A stretch of 30,716 bases of DNA from DASZGL01 sp035938875 (GTDB taxonomy: Bacteria; Chloroflexota; Dormibacteria; Aeolococcales; Aeolococcaceae). Below are positions 22,926 to 30,716 of this stretch, piece by piece (within the stretch, counting starts at the first letter, position 1; each line of letters starts with the position of its first letter). The position numbers were made by a program, and so were the translations under genes. Location of the stretch: NCBI GenBank assembly GCA_035938875.1, contig DASZGL010000073.1, positions 1-30,716 on the forward strand, in the 5' to 3' direction. Under the pieces are notes generated by a model. That model was not told the origin of the DNA, ran no database searches, and was given only the letters and a program-made list of their open reading frames with translations.

Positions 22926-23840
22926 CTACACCTCCGACGTCGTCCCACGGGAGGATCCAGCGAGCCGGGGCGAGAGACTACCACCGGTGCCTGCCGCGAG
23001 GAGGAGCCGGCGTAGACGGCCCGCCATCGCAGAACGGCTGCAGCCCACACGCGCCGCCAGGCTGTCGAGGCTGTCCTGGGGATGGCGGCGGCGCGCCAGC
23101 CCCGCCTCGCGCAGGGCGGGAGGCAGCGCGTCCCATCGTGCGGGGTCACGGTGGAGCAGCTCGACGGCCAGGGCGTGCTGCACCGACGCGGAGGCGAGCC
23201 GGCGCAGATTGGCTGTCTCGCTGTTGATTCGCCGGTTGACCGCGCCGCGCATCTCGCGGAGCACGCGCCCCTCCTCGAAGCGAATGCGTCCGTGCTGGGC
23301 ACCGATGCTGCTCAGCGTTGCGGCGACGGCTTCCACCGACCGGGCGGCGACCAGCCAGTGGCCGCGCCGGTTGAGAACCGCGGCGTCGATCCCCAGCTGC
23401 GTGCAGCTGTCGCGCAGGACGTCAGCGGCGTTGCGCGACGCGCAGAGCATCTCCAGGTGCGCAGCAGCATCGGGACGGGAGACGCTGCCGGCGGCGAGGA
23501 ACGCACCCCGCAGTCGCGACCGCGCGCAGCAGTTGCGAGTCGACGATGCCTCACCCTCACCGGTGGCGCCGCCGACGACGACGGCAAAACGGGGCCGGCG
23601 CGGCGAGCGGCGGCGCACGACGTGTGCCGCGACGCCGTCTGCGTGGAGCGCACCGATGGCCGCTCGCGCCGCGGCAACACGGGTGGTCACCGGTCCGCTG
23701 GAATCGCCGGCCGGGCCGGTGGCCAGGCGCATGCCCTCGAGCAGCGCCACTCGGCAGCAGCGCAGCGGTGGTACATGAGGAACGAGTTCGGCGACGACCT
23801 CGGCCGTCGTCGAGGTCCCGCGATCGGTGCGCACCGTCAT
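22926..23840 (-). CDS. whiA: DNA-binding protein WhiA
   Basis: 304 residues from ATG 23840, which overlaps the rapZ-C stop (ATGA). The N-terminal part is a LAGLIDADG-homing-endonuclease-like fold. It contains PPLRCCRVALLEGMRLATG, then LRGAFLAAGSVSRPDAAAHLEM, then a half containing LGIDAAVLNRRGHWLVAARSVEAV. The linker EMRGAVNRRINSETANLRRLASASVQ leads to the C-terminal helix-turn-helix (about 235-283, PALREAGLARR...DSLDSLAARVGCSRSAMAGRLRRL). In streptomycetes WhiA is a transcription factor for sporulation and division, and in Bacillus it links division and chromosome segregation. The catalytic acidic residues of homing endonucleases are not expected in WhiA and not evident here. The open frame extends beyond the true start to 24014, but that part lies inside rapZ-C. 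No yvcK gene lies between rapZ-C and whiA. Confidence 0.9.
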   Translation of the reverse strand: MTVRTDRGTSTTAEVVAELVPHVPPLRCCRVALLEGMRLATGPAGDSSGPVTTRVAAARAAIGALHADGVAAHVVRRRSPRRPRFAVVVGGATGEGEASSTRNCCARSRLRGAFLAAGSVSRPDAAAHLEMLCASRNAADVLRDSCTQLGIDAAVLNRRGHWLVAARSVEAVAATLSSIGAQHGRIRFEEGRVLREMRGAVNRRINSETANLRRLASASVQHALAVELLHRDPARWDALPPALREAGLARRRHPQDSLDSLAARVGCSRSAMAGRLRRLLLAAGTGGSLSPRLAGSSRGTTSEV

Positions 23841-24262
23841 CGCGGGTCGGGACGCTCCACGTCGCGGTGATGCAGTGTCGTCGGCACGCCAGCGGCGCGG
23901 AGCTGCCCCGCCAGCTCGCTGGCGATCACCACCGAACGATGCCTTCCACCGGTGCAGCCGATCGCAGCATGGACGGCTGCTCTTCCGTGCTCGCCGCTGC
24001 GGGCGCAGGCCCACACCAGCATCTCGGTGAGCCGAGCGATCAGCTCGCGCGCAGCAGGCTGCTGAAGGACGTAATCACGCACCGGCTCGTCGAGTCCGGT
24101 GAGCGGACGCAACTCCTCTTCCCAGAAGGGATTGCGCAGGATGCGAGCGTCGGCCACCCAGTCGGCCTCGACGATGGGGCCGTACTTGTAGCCGAATGAC
24201 GACACGGTCAGGGTCACTCCGCCGGCCTGCGGCTGCGCGTTGAGGTCCTCAGTTGCGGTCAC
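23837..24262 (-). CDS. Stand-alone RapZ C-terminal domain protein
   Basis: 141 residues (GTG 24262; another GTG at 24217 is possible). It matches only the second half of RapZ/YvcJ: VTLTVSSFGYKYGPIVEADWVADARILRNPFWEEELRPLTG, then EMLVWACARSGEHGRAAVHAAIGCTGGRHRSVVIASELA, ending THHRD-like. GCTGGRHRSV at 102-111 is the family signature. Full RapZ is about 290 residues with an N-terminal P-loop (GxSGAGKS). That domain is absent: the space upstream is filled by the end of uvrC, 34 nt away. In Escherichia coli the C-terminal domain binds the GlmZ/GlmY RNAs and glucosamine-6-phosphate, but that RNA pathway is not expected here. With no kinase-like domain it may serve as a metabolite- or RNA-binding protein linked to WhiA and glycolysis. 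Its stop overlaps the whiA start. Confidence 0.82.
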   Translation of the reverse strand: MTATEDLNAQPQAGGVTLTVSSFGYKYGPIVEADWVADARILRNPFWEEELRPLTGLDEPVRDYVLQQPAARELIARLTEMLVWACARSGEHGRAAVHAAIGCTGGRHRSVVIASELAGQLRAAGVPTTLHHRDVERPDPR

Positions 24263-24296
24263 TGCCGGGAGCGGAGGAACTGGACAACGCGCACCA

Positions 24297-26372
24297 TCAG
24301 AGCAGCTCCTTGATGCGCAGAGCGACGGTGCGAGGGACACCGGGAACCGACGTCAGCTCTTCGATCGAGGCATCGCGGATGCCGTCGATGCTGCCGAAGC
24401 GGCGCAGCAAGGCCCGTTTGCGCACCGGCCCGAGGCCGGTGACGACGTCGAGGCGGGAGCGCAACGCCTCCCTGCCCCGGCGCGCTCGGTGGCGGGTGAT
24501 GGCGAAACGGTGCGCCTCATCGCGGATGCGCTGGACGAGGAACAGCGTCGGGCTGCCGTCTTCGAGAATCACCGGGTTGGCGACGCCGGCAAGGAAGAGC
24601 TCCTCGTTCTGCTTGGCGAGCCCGACAACGGGGATGTCGCCGAGTCCCGCCTCTTCGAGAACCGCGGACGCGGCATTCAGCTGGCCCTTGCCGCCGTCGA
24701 TGATCACCAGGTCGGGGATGACGCCGAAGCTGTCGTCATCTCGCGGAGACCTGTGGCGCTGTCGCTCCGGGGCGCCGTCGGCAACGGCGAGGTCACCGTC
24801 GGAGCTGCCACCGACCTCGTTGCCACCGTTGCTTCCCGCGGGGTCGTCGACGGGCACGTCGCCGCGCGCGGCGCGCAGCAGCCGGGCAAATCGGCGCCGC
24901 AGCGTCTCCTGCATCGAGGCAAAGTCGTTGGCGCCCTCGACGGTTTTGATCCCGAAGTGCCGGTAGTGCGCGGGACGAGGACGGCCGTTCTCGAACACCA
25001 CCATCGAGCCCACCGAGTTGGTCCCCATGGTGTTGCTGATGTCGTAGCACTCGATCCGCCGCGGCAGGTCGCCGAGGTCGAGGCGCTGCTGCAGGTCGGC
25101 GAGCAGCGCTTCGGTGCGATCCGAGTCGAAATCGGCCTTGACCCGGGCTTGGCGCAGCGCCGTCGCTGCCGTCTCCCGCGCCTGGTCGGCGAGCTCGCGC
25201 AGCGTCCCGCGCCGTGGCACGCGCAGCTCGACGGGGCCGCCACGCTGTTCGGTCAGCACCTCACCGAGCAGCTGCGAGTCGGGAACCTCGTGGCTCAGCA
25301 GGATGCTGCGCGGCACGATTGCGGCATCCGCGTAGTACTGGCCGACGAATCCCGCAAGGCACTCACCGGCCGGTAGCCCTGAGACGCCCTCGAGCTCATG
25401 GAACTCCATGCCGCTCACCTTGCTGTCGCGAACACTGAGCACTGCGACCATGCCATGACTGCCATCGACGGCGATGCCCACGCAGTCCTGCTGTCCGCGG
25501 GCACCGTGTATCGCGTGCTGCCGCTCGCGGAGACGGTCGACGGCGCGGAGGCGATCTCTGTGCCTGGCGGCCATCTCGAAGTCGAGGCGGTCGGCGGCCT
25601 CGCGCATCTGCTCTCGCAGGCGCGCGGTCAGCACCGTGGAGCGTCCCTCCATGAAAAGCTCCACCTGCTCGAGCAGGGCCGCGTACCCTGCCGCGTCGAT
25701 TCGGCCCTCGCACGGTCCAGCACAGCGTTTGATGTGATAGTCGAGACAAACGTGACCACGACGGAAGATCTCGTCACTGCAGGTGCGAAACGGGAAGATG
25801 GTACGCAGTGACTTCACCGTGGTACGCAGTGACTGGGCACTGGTGTAGGGGCCGAAATAGCGCGCGCCGTCCTTGGCCATCCGTCGCGAGTAGTAGGGAC
25901 GGGGGAAGAGCGCCGCTCTAGCCGCCGCCTCGCCGCGCGGCGCCCGGGGACCTTCTCGCGCCGTCCCCGGGGCGAAGGTGTCGTACGCGCCGGGACGGGG
26001 AATCTTGAGGTACAGGTAGTTCTTGTCATCCTTGAGGCGAACGTTGAACCGCGGACGGTAGCGCTTGATAAGCGTGTTCTCGAGGATCAGCGCCTCGCGC
26101 TCGCTGGCGCAGGTGACCACCTCGAAGTCGAAGATGCGCTCGACCATCTGCCGGGTGCGCAGGGCATGCGACTCGACGCCGGCGAAGTAGGAACGCAGCC
26201 GGTTGCGCACACTCGCCGCCTTGCCGACGTACATGACCCGCGCTTCGAGGTCGCGCATCAGATACACACCCGGGGAGTCGGGCGCTTCGCGAAGGCGCTC
26301 GCGGAGCAGCTCGGGCCTGTCGATGAGGCGCGCTGATCGCCGCCTGGCGGTTGGGAGAGTTGTGCTCAGCAC
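24297..26372 (-). CDS. uvrC: Excinuclease ABC subunit C
   Basis: 691 residues from GTG 26372, four nt after the ligA stop. Domains in order: GIY-YIG nuclease (about 31-110; GVYLMRD, VMYVGKAASVRNRLRSYF) making the 3' incision; Cys-rich region (HVCLDYHIKRCAGPC, 207-221); UVR motif for UvrB contact (about 250-285); RNase-H-like endonuclease (about 400-645; YDISNTMGTNSVGSMVVFENG, then VIIDGGKGQL) making the 5' incision; paired helix-hairpin-helix at the C-terminus (647-691). It is longer than the usual 600-630 because of two insertions: residues 127-155 (Ala/Gly/Pro/Arg-rich) before the YFGPY motif, and residues about 501-550 (Gly/Asp/Ser/Arg-rich) inside the RNase-H domain before IPDLVIIDGG. Both look like flexible surface loops. 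uvrA and uvrB are not in the window. Confidence 0.95.
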   Translation of the reverse strand: MLSTTLPTARRRSARLIDRPELLRERLREAPDSPGVYLMRDLEARVMYVGKAASVRNRLRSYFAGVESHALRTRQMVERIFDFEVVTCASEREALILENTLIKRYRPRFNVRLKDDKNYLYLKIPRPGAYDTFAPGTAREGPRAPRGEAAARAALFPRPYYSRRMAKDGARYFGPYTSAQSLRTTVKSLRTIFPFRTCSDEIFRRGHVCLDYHIKRCAGPCEGRIDAAGYAALLEQVELFMEGRSTVLTARLREQMREAADRLDFEMAARHRDRLRAVDRLRERQHAIHGARGQQDCVGIAVDGSHGMVAVLSVRDSKVSGMEFHELEGVSGLPAGECLAGFVGQYYADAAIVPRSILLSHEVPDSQLLGEVLTEQRGGPVELRVPRRGTLRELADQARETAATALRQARVKADFDSDRTEALLADLQQRLDLGDLPRRIECYDISNTMGTNSVGSMVVFENGRPRPAHYRHFGIKTVEGANDFASMQETLRRRFARLLRAARGDVPVDDPAGSNGGNEVGGSSDGDLAVADGAPERQRHRSPRDDDSFGVIPDLVIIDGGKGQLNAASAVLEEAGLGDIPVVGLAKQNEELFLAGVANPVILEDGSPTLFLVQRIRDEAHRFAITRHRARRGREALRSRLDVVTGLGPVRKRALLRRFGSIDGIRDASIEELTSVPGVPRTVALRIKELL

Positions 26373-26376
26373 CCTG

Positions 26377-28392
26377 CTAATGTAGCGGGGCCTCTGCTTG
26401 GGCGAGCTCGTTGAGGAAGGCCGGCTCGTCGATGACCCGGACCCCCAGCCGCTTCGCCTTGTCCAGCTTGCTACCGGCGCCGGGCCCGGCGACCACGGTG
26501 TGCGTCTTGCCGCTGACACTCGACGACGGCGTCCCGCCCAACGCGCGGATGCGCTCCTCCGCCTCAGGGCGGCTCATGTTCTCCAGCGACCCCGTCAGCA
26601 CCCAGGTCTGACCCGACCAGGGACCGCCGGCGCCGGTGGCGATCTCGGCGCGGACTCCGGCGCGGGCCAGCTTGTCGAGGAGGATGCGGGCCGGCTCGGT
26701 GGCGAACCAGGCGGCGACGTGGGTGGCGACGATGGGACCGATTCCCTCGGTGTTGCGCAGGTCCTCCTCGGAGGCGGCGGCGAGCGCTTCGAGAGTGCCG
26801 AATTGCGCCGCCAGGGTGAAGGCGGTGTGCTCACCGACGTGGCGGATGCCCAGCGCGTTGATGAAGCGCGGCAGAGGAACTGTGCGACGCTGGTCGACGG
26901 CCGCCAGAAGCTTCTCCGCGGAGCGCTCGGCAAACCCGTCGAGGGTGAGCAGCTGTTCGGTGGTGAGGCTGAAGAAGTCGGCGGGGTCCTCGACGTAATC
27001 GCGATCGACGAGCTGGTCGATCACCGACTCGCCCATGCCCTCGATGTCCATCGCCGAGCGCGAGGCGAAGTGGCGCAGCCGCTCGCGGCGCTGCGCGGGG
27101 CACAGCGGGTTGAGGCAGCGGCGCACCACCTCGCCCTCCTCGCGCACCAGGTCGGCGCCGCACGCCGGGCAGTTCCCCGGCATCACCCAGGGACGCGCCT
27201 TCTTGAGCCGCTTCTCGACGACCACGCTGACGATCTCGGGGATGACGTCCCCCGCCTTGTGCAGCACCACCGTGTCGCCGACTCGCACGTCCTTGCGGGC
27301 GACCTCGTCCTCGTTGTGAAGGGTGCAGCGGCGCACCGTGCTCCCGGCGACGACCACGGGCGCCAGCCATGCCACCGGGGTTGCCGCCCCCGTCCGGCCG
27401 ACCTGGACGACGATGTCCTCGACCTCTGTTTGCGCCTCTTCTGGCGGGAACTTGTAGGCGATCGCCCACCGCGGTGAGCGGGCCACGGTGCCGAGCTCGG
27501 CCTGCTGACTGAGCGAGTTGACCTTGATGACCACGCCGTCGGTCTCGTAGTCGAGCTCATGTCGCTTGTCGCGCCACTCCTCGAGGTAGGCCTGGATCTC
27601 ATCGATGCCCGACACCTCACGGCGATGGGGGTTGACCCGGAATCCGAGAGCCTCGAGAAAGCCGAGAACGTCGACCTGGGTGCGCGCCGGGCCGGGCGGG
27701 TCGACGGCGTACATGAACGTCTGCAGGCCTCGGCGCGCGGTGATCCTGGGATCGAGCTGGCGCACGCTCCCCGCCGCCGCGCTCCGCGGATTGGCGTAGG
27801 TGCGGCCCCGCTCCTCGAGGCCCTCGTTGAGCCTGGCGAAGCTCTGCTTGGGCATGTACGCCTCCCCGCGCACCTCGATCTCGTCGGGCAGGCCGGTCTC
27901 GACCCCACGAAGTGTCAGCGGCACCGACTGGATGGTGCGCAACTCGGCGGTGACGTCCTCACCCTCGAACCCGTTGCCCCTTGTCGCCCCGCGCACCAGC
28001 TTGCCCCGCCGATAGGTGAGCGACACCGCCAGCCCGTCGATCTTCAGCTCGCAGACGTAGACGGCGACACCGCCGATGAGGCGCTCGACGCGGCGAACGA
28101 AGTCCTCCACCTCCTGCGGGCTGAAGGCGTTGCCGAGTGAGAGCATGGGAGTGCGGTGCACGGCCTTGGCAAAGGCATCGACCGGGGCGCCGCCGACGCG
28201 CTGGGTCGGCGAATCGTCCGACTGCAGCTCGGGGTGCTTGGTCTCGAGGTCGACGAGGTCGCGAAACAGGCGGTCGTATTCGGCGTCGCTGATCTCCGGG
28301 TCGTCGAGGACGTAGTAGCGATGGCCGTGGTGCTCGACCGCAGCCCGCAGATCCGCGTACCGCGTGCGGACGTCAGCGGGCCGCGGGCTCAT
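26377..28392 (-). CDS. ligA: NAD-dependent DNA ligase
   Basis: 671 residues, normal length. It seals nicks by adenylating a Lys using NAD+. Order of domains: Ia NAD-binding (DPEISDAEYDRLFRDL); adenylation with Lys117 in ELKIDG; motifs EVRGEAYMPKQSF, ANPRSAAAGSVRQLD and DGVVIKVNS; OB fold (VGRTGAATPVAWLAPV). A four-Cys zinc finger follows (C408, C411, C426, C431). Helix-hairpin-helix repeats (EGMGESVIDQLV, LDGFAERSAEKLL, TEGIGPIVATHVAAW) come next, then a C-terminal BRCT domain (about 590-671, WVLTGSLENMSRPEAEERI). Two nt separate it from the pcrA stop (TAG-GG-ATG). It is essential in most bacteria and is grouped here with pcrA and uvrC as a repair unit. Confidence 0.96.
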   Translation of the reverse strand: MSPRPADVRTRYADLRAAVEHHGHRYYVLDDPEISDAEYDRLFRDLVDLETKHPELQSDDSPTQRVGGAPVDAFAKAVHRTPMLSLGNAFSPQEVEDFVRRVERLIGGVAVYVCELKIDGLAVSLTYRRGKLVRGATRGNGFEGEDVTAELRTIQSVPLTLRGVETGLPDEIEVRGEAYMPKQSFARLNEGLEERGRTYANPRSAAAGSVRQLDPRITARRGLQTFMYAVDPPGPARTQVDVLGFLEALGFRVNPHRREVSGIDEIQAYLEEWRDKRHELDYETDGVVIKVNSLSQQAELGTVARSPRWAIAYKFPPEEAQTEVEDIVVQVGRTGAATPVAWLAPVVVAGSTVRRCTLHNEDEVARKDVRVGDTVVLHKAGDVIPEIVSVVVEKRLKKARPWVMPGNCPACGADLVREEGEVVRRCLNPLCPAQRRERLRHFASRSAMDIEGMGESVIDQLVDRDYVEDPADFFSLTTEQLLTLDGFAERSAEKLLAAVDQRRTVPLPRFINALGIRHVGEHTAFTLAAQFGTLEALAAASEEDLRNTEGIGPIVATHVAAWFATEPARILLDKLARAGVRAEIATGAGGPWSGQTWVLTGSLENMSRPEAEERIRALGGTPSSSVSGKTHTVVAGPGAGSKLDKAKRLGVRVIDEPAFLNELAQAEAPLH

Positions 28393-28394
28393 CC

Positions 28395-30667
28395 CTAGAG
28401 GATCTCCAGGATGGCGTCGGCGACGGCGAAAATCTTCATTCCCGCCTCGTCGAAACGGATGACAACCTCCTCACCGGCGCGCGTCATGGTGCTCTTGAGG
28501 ATCGTGCCCTCGCCGTAGCGTGCGTGGCGGACCCGCATCCCCTGAGCAAACCTGGCGGGCGCGATCTCGACAGGATTGGCCCGAACAGCATGGGCGTGGA
28601 TGGCGGCGCGGACGGCGCCGGGGGCACGGACCTGCGGTGGCGGATCGATCGACCCGGGCCGCCGCGGCCGCTCGAGGATCTCGACGGGCAGGTCGCCGAG
28701 GAACCGCGATGCCTGGGCCAGCTGCGAGGAGCCGTAGAGGTGGCGGCGGAAGGCGTGCAGCAGGTAGAGGCGACGCTGGGCGCGGGTGATGCCCACGTAG
28801 GCGAGGCGGCGCTCCTCGGCGAGAGCAGCCTCACCCTGCTCCAGGGCCCGAAGGTGGGGCAGCAGCCCCTCCTCGAGCCCGGCGATGAACACCACCGGGA
28901 ACTCCAGGCCCTTGACCTGGTGCAGGGTGATCAGGGTCACGCCACCGGGATCGCCGTCGCGGTCGAGGTCGTCGGTGTCGCTGACCAGGGCGACGTTCTC
29001 GAGGAAGCGCCGCAGCCCATCGGGAGGATCGACCTCGGCGTACTCGCCGGCGAGACCGACGAGCTCGGTGACATTCGACCATCGCTCCTCCCCCTCCGGC
29101 GTCCCATCGGCGACGTACCCGTGGTAGCCGGAGCGCTCCAGGACCAGCTCGAGCAGCTGCGACAGCGGGCGGCGCTGTGCCTCGTCGCGGAGTGTCTCGA
29201 TGAGCTCGTGAAATCCCGCCAGCGCGCGCGCAGCGCCGGCGCTTATCTCGTCGTCCCCGCCGAGCAAGGCCACCGCCTCGAACGGCGAGCAGCTGCGTTT
29301 TCGCGCCAGTCGCTCCAGCGCGGCGACGGTCTGATCGCCGATCTTGCGTCGCGGGACGTTGACGATGCGAGCGAAGGCAACGACGTCGCGCGGGTTGCTG
29401 ATCACCCGCAGGTAGGCGATGACGTCCTTGACCTCACGGCGCTCATAGAAACGCACCCCACCGACCAGGCGGTAGGGAATGCCACGCCGGAGCATGACGT
29501 CTTCGAAGGCGCGGGACTGCGCGTTGGTCCGGTAGAGCACCGCGCAGTCCGACAGCGAGTATTCCTCGCTGGCGATCAGCCGCTCGATCTCGGCGCTGAC
29601 CGCCATCGCCTCCTCCTGCTCGTCGAACACCGAGATGAGCTGTACTGGATCACCACCTGTTCTGTCCGTCCACAGCTTCTTTTCGGCGCGCTCCGTGTTG
29701 TGGCGGATGATCGCGTGGGCGGCGTCGAGGACGGTCTGCGTCGAGCGGTAGTTCTGCTCAAGGGTCACCGTCAGGGCGTCTGGGTAGTCGCGCTCGAAGG
29801 AGAGGATGTTGCGGATGTCCGCACCACGAAACTGGTACACGGACTGATCATCGTCGCCGACCACGGTCAGGTTGCGATGCTTCTCGGCGAGCAGGCTGAC
29901 CATGACGTATTGCGCCCTGTTGGTGTCCTGGTACTCGTCGACGAAGATGTGCCGGAATCGCTCCTGGTAGTGGTCGCGCACGGGTGGCGCATCACGCAGC
30001 AGGTCGACGGTGCGCAACAGCAGGTCGTCGAAGTCCAGGGCAGCAGCGGCATTCATCTCCCGCTCGTATGCGGCAAATGCCCGGGCCACCACAGCGCCGA
30101 AGTGCGCCGATCCGTCGGGGCCGGCTGCGTACGCGGCAGCGTCGAGCAATTCGTTCTTGGCGCTGCTGATGGCATGGACGATCTGCGCCGGCGGATAACG
30201 CTTCTCGTCGATGCCCGCCTGGGCGAGGGACCGCTTCATCGCGGCGAGGCGATCGGCCTCGTCATAGATGACGAAGTCGCGACTGATGCCGATCGCCTCG
30301 CCGTCGCGCCGCAGCAGTCGCACGCCGAGTCCGTGGAACGTTCCCAACCACATTCCCGACAGGCTGCCGCCGAGCAGCGCCTCGACGCGGGAGCGCATCT
30401 CTCGCGCCGCCTTGTTGGTGAAGGTGACCGCGCAGATCTCCTCAGGAAGCACCCCGCGTGTCGCGATGACATGAGCGATGCGGTGGGTGAGCACGCGCGT
30501 CTTGCCGCTGCCCGCGCCGGCGAAGATGAGCAGGGGCCCGTCGGGTGCTTCGACGGCACGGCGCTGCGCCTCGTTGAGACCGCTGAGGATCTGCGATGCG
30601 CCGGCGGTGGCGGTCAGGGCGGTGATGGGGCAGCGCCGGGCGCGCCGAGGGACGGGATACCGCTCAC
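28395..30667 (-). CDS. pcrA: ATP-dependent DNA helicase PcrA/UvrD, N-terminal frame interrupted
   Basis: Superfamily 1A helicase of about 755 residues, 3'-5', used in repair and in removing stalled complexes. Motifs: Walker A GAGSGKTR (30521-30498), VTFTNKAAREMRSRVE, FVDEYQDTN (motif II), VVGDDDQSVYQFRGAD (III), LEQNYRST (IV), LITLHQVKGLEFPVVF (V), EERRLAYVGITRAQRRLYL (VI). A Tudor-like tail has GMRVRHARYGEGTIL. The Walker A frame is open upstream to 30698 but has no ATG, GTG or TTG before GTG 30494, which is after the Walker A. In another frame a GTG at 30667 (MSGIPSLGAPGAAP...) sits 9 nt after TACAAT. One extra C in the CCCC run (30630-30627) would join it to ITALTATAGASQILSGLNEAQ, a normal PcrA start. 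I therefore annotate from 30667 with a probable 1-nt frameshift. CTG at 30617 is an alternative start. Confidence 0.85.
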
Positions 30668-30676
30668 GGGGACGGC

Positions 30677-30682
30677 ATTGTA
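30677..30682 (-). promoter_or_regulatory. Candidate -10 element of the pcrA-ligA-uvrC-whiA-gap operon
   Basis: TACAAT, read on the minus strand, lies in a GC-rich stretch 9 nt before a GTG at 30667. That distance fits a leaderless transcript beginning at the start codon. The -35 (TCGCTG, 17 nt away) is weak. It is the only convincing -10 before the nine-gene run. Confidence 0.45.
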
Positions 30683-30716
30683 GGCGGGGGTCCGGCGGTC
30701 AGCGAGGAGGTGATTG

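Noticed and set aside
21688..23778. 696-codon plus-strand frame across pgk, gap and whiA
   Set aside because: It lies opposite three recognised genes and its product has no family features; it is a GC artefact.
24256..24297. ATG at 24297 overlapping the uvrC stop as the rapZ-C start
   Set aside because: It is in another frame and stops after 12 codons (MVRVVQFLRSRQ), so it cannot start the RapZ domain unless there is a frameshift.
28524..30683. 719-codon open frame on the plus strand opposite pcrA
   Set aside because: It is the antisense of a clear helicase gene; its translation is rich in Gly/Val/Asp/Arg/Leu without domains, as expected from high third-position GC.
1..30716. tRNA, rRNA, CRISPR array, insertion sequence or phage module
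   Set aside because: No cloverleaf, spaced direct repeats, transposase or phage structural gene was recognised on either strand; the HNH protein at the left edge alone is not evidence of a mobile element.

Overview
This is a high-GC bacterial chromosome window with compact, mostly chromosomal-type genes. The minus-strand order pcrA-ligA-uvrC-rapZ(C-terminal)-whiA-gap-pgk-tpiA-gpmI, followed after one interruption by secG, is the whiA/glycolysis neighbourhood of Gram-positive-type lineages (Actinomycetota, Chloroflexota and relatives). GTG starts, a DUF222-type HNH protein, WhiA and an SH3-like 'CSNGW.TWVDG' module fit an actinobacterial or Chloroflexota/Dormibacterota-like soil bacterium. That placement is inference from gene content; no rRNA is present.

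Layout. 1-3.2 kb: end of a DUF222/HNH endonuclease gene, a TfoX-N protein, two divergent VOC (glyoxalase-fold) proteins, one of them behind a small leader ORF, and an internally duplicated protein of unknown function. 3.3-6.9 kb: a stand-alone TOPRIM protein divergent from a 977-residue membrane protein with two cytoplasmic SH3-like repeats, one membrane helix and an outer HExxH peptidase-like domain. 6.9-10.2 kb: two co-directional secreted beta-propeller lipoproteins, followed by the decayed remnant of a branched-chain amino-acid-type ABC substrate-binding protein gene. 10.2-13.1 kb: a class-I flavoprotein disulfide reductase and a berberine-bridge-like FAD oxidase. 13.1-15.2 kb: a diguanylate cyclase with a structured leader, and an OmpR-family regulator with a degenerate receiver. 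15.3-18.3 kb: an oligopeptide-type substrate-binding protein overlapping the end of secG, and a divergent secreted phospholipase-D-like lipoprotein. 18.4-30.7 kb: a tightly packed nine-gene minus-strand operon joining DNA repair (pcrA, ligA, uvrC), rapZ-C/whiA and lower glycolysis (gap, pgk, tpiA, gpmI).

Gene cooperation. Repair genes lie at the head of the operon with 2-4 nt spacers. rapZ-C/whiA, pgk/tpiA and tpiA/gpmI share 4-nt start/stop overlaps, so these pairs are probably translationally coupled. gap to gpmI covers glyceraldehyde-3-phosphate to 2-phosphoglycerate.

Most notable points: (i) the pcrA start region reads as a leaderless GTG start separated from the Walker A frame by what looks like a 1-nt deletion in a C run; (ii) RapZ is reduced to its C-terminal domain and yvcK is missing from between rapZ and whiA; (iii) the anchored protein has apparent SH3-like sensor modules inside and a metallopeptidase-like domain outside; (iv) the OmpR-type receiver lacks its acidic pair, Thr/Ser and Lys; (v) a substrate-binding protein gene is seen mid-decay. 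No CRISPR array, tRNA, rRNA, insertion sequence or phage gene was recognised.
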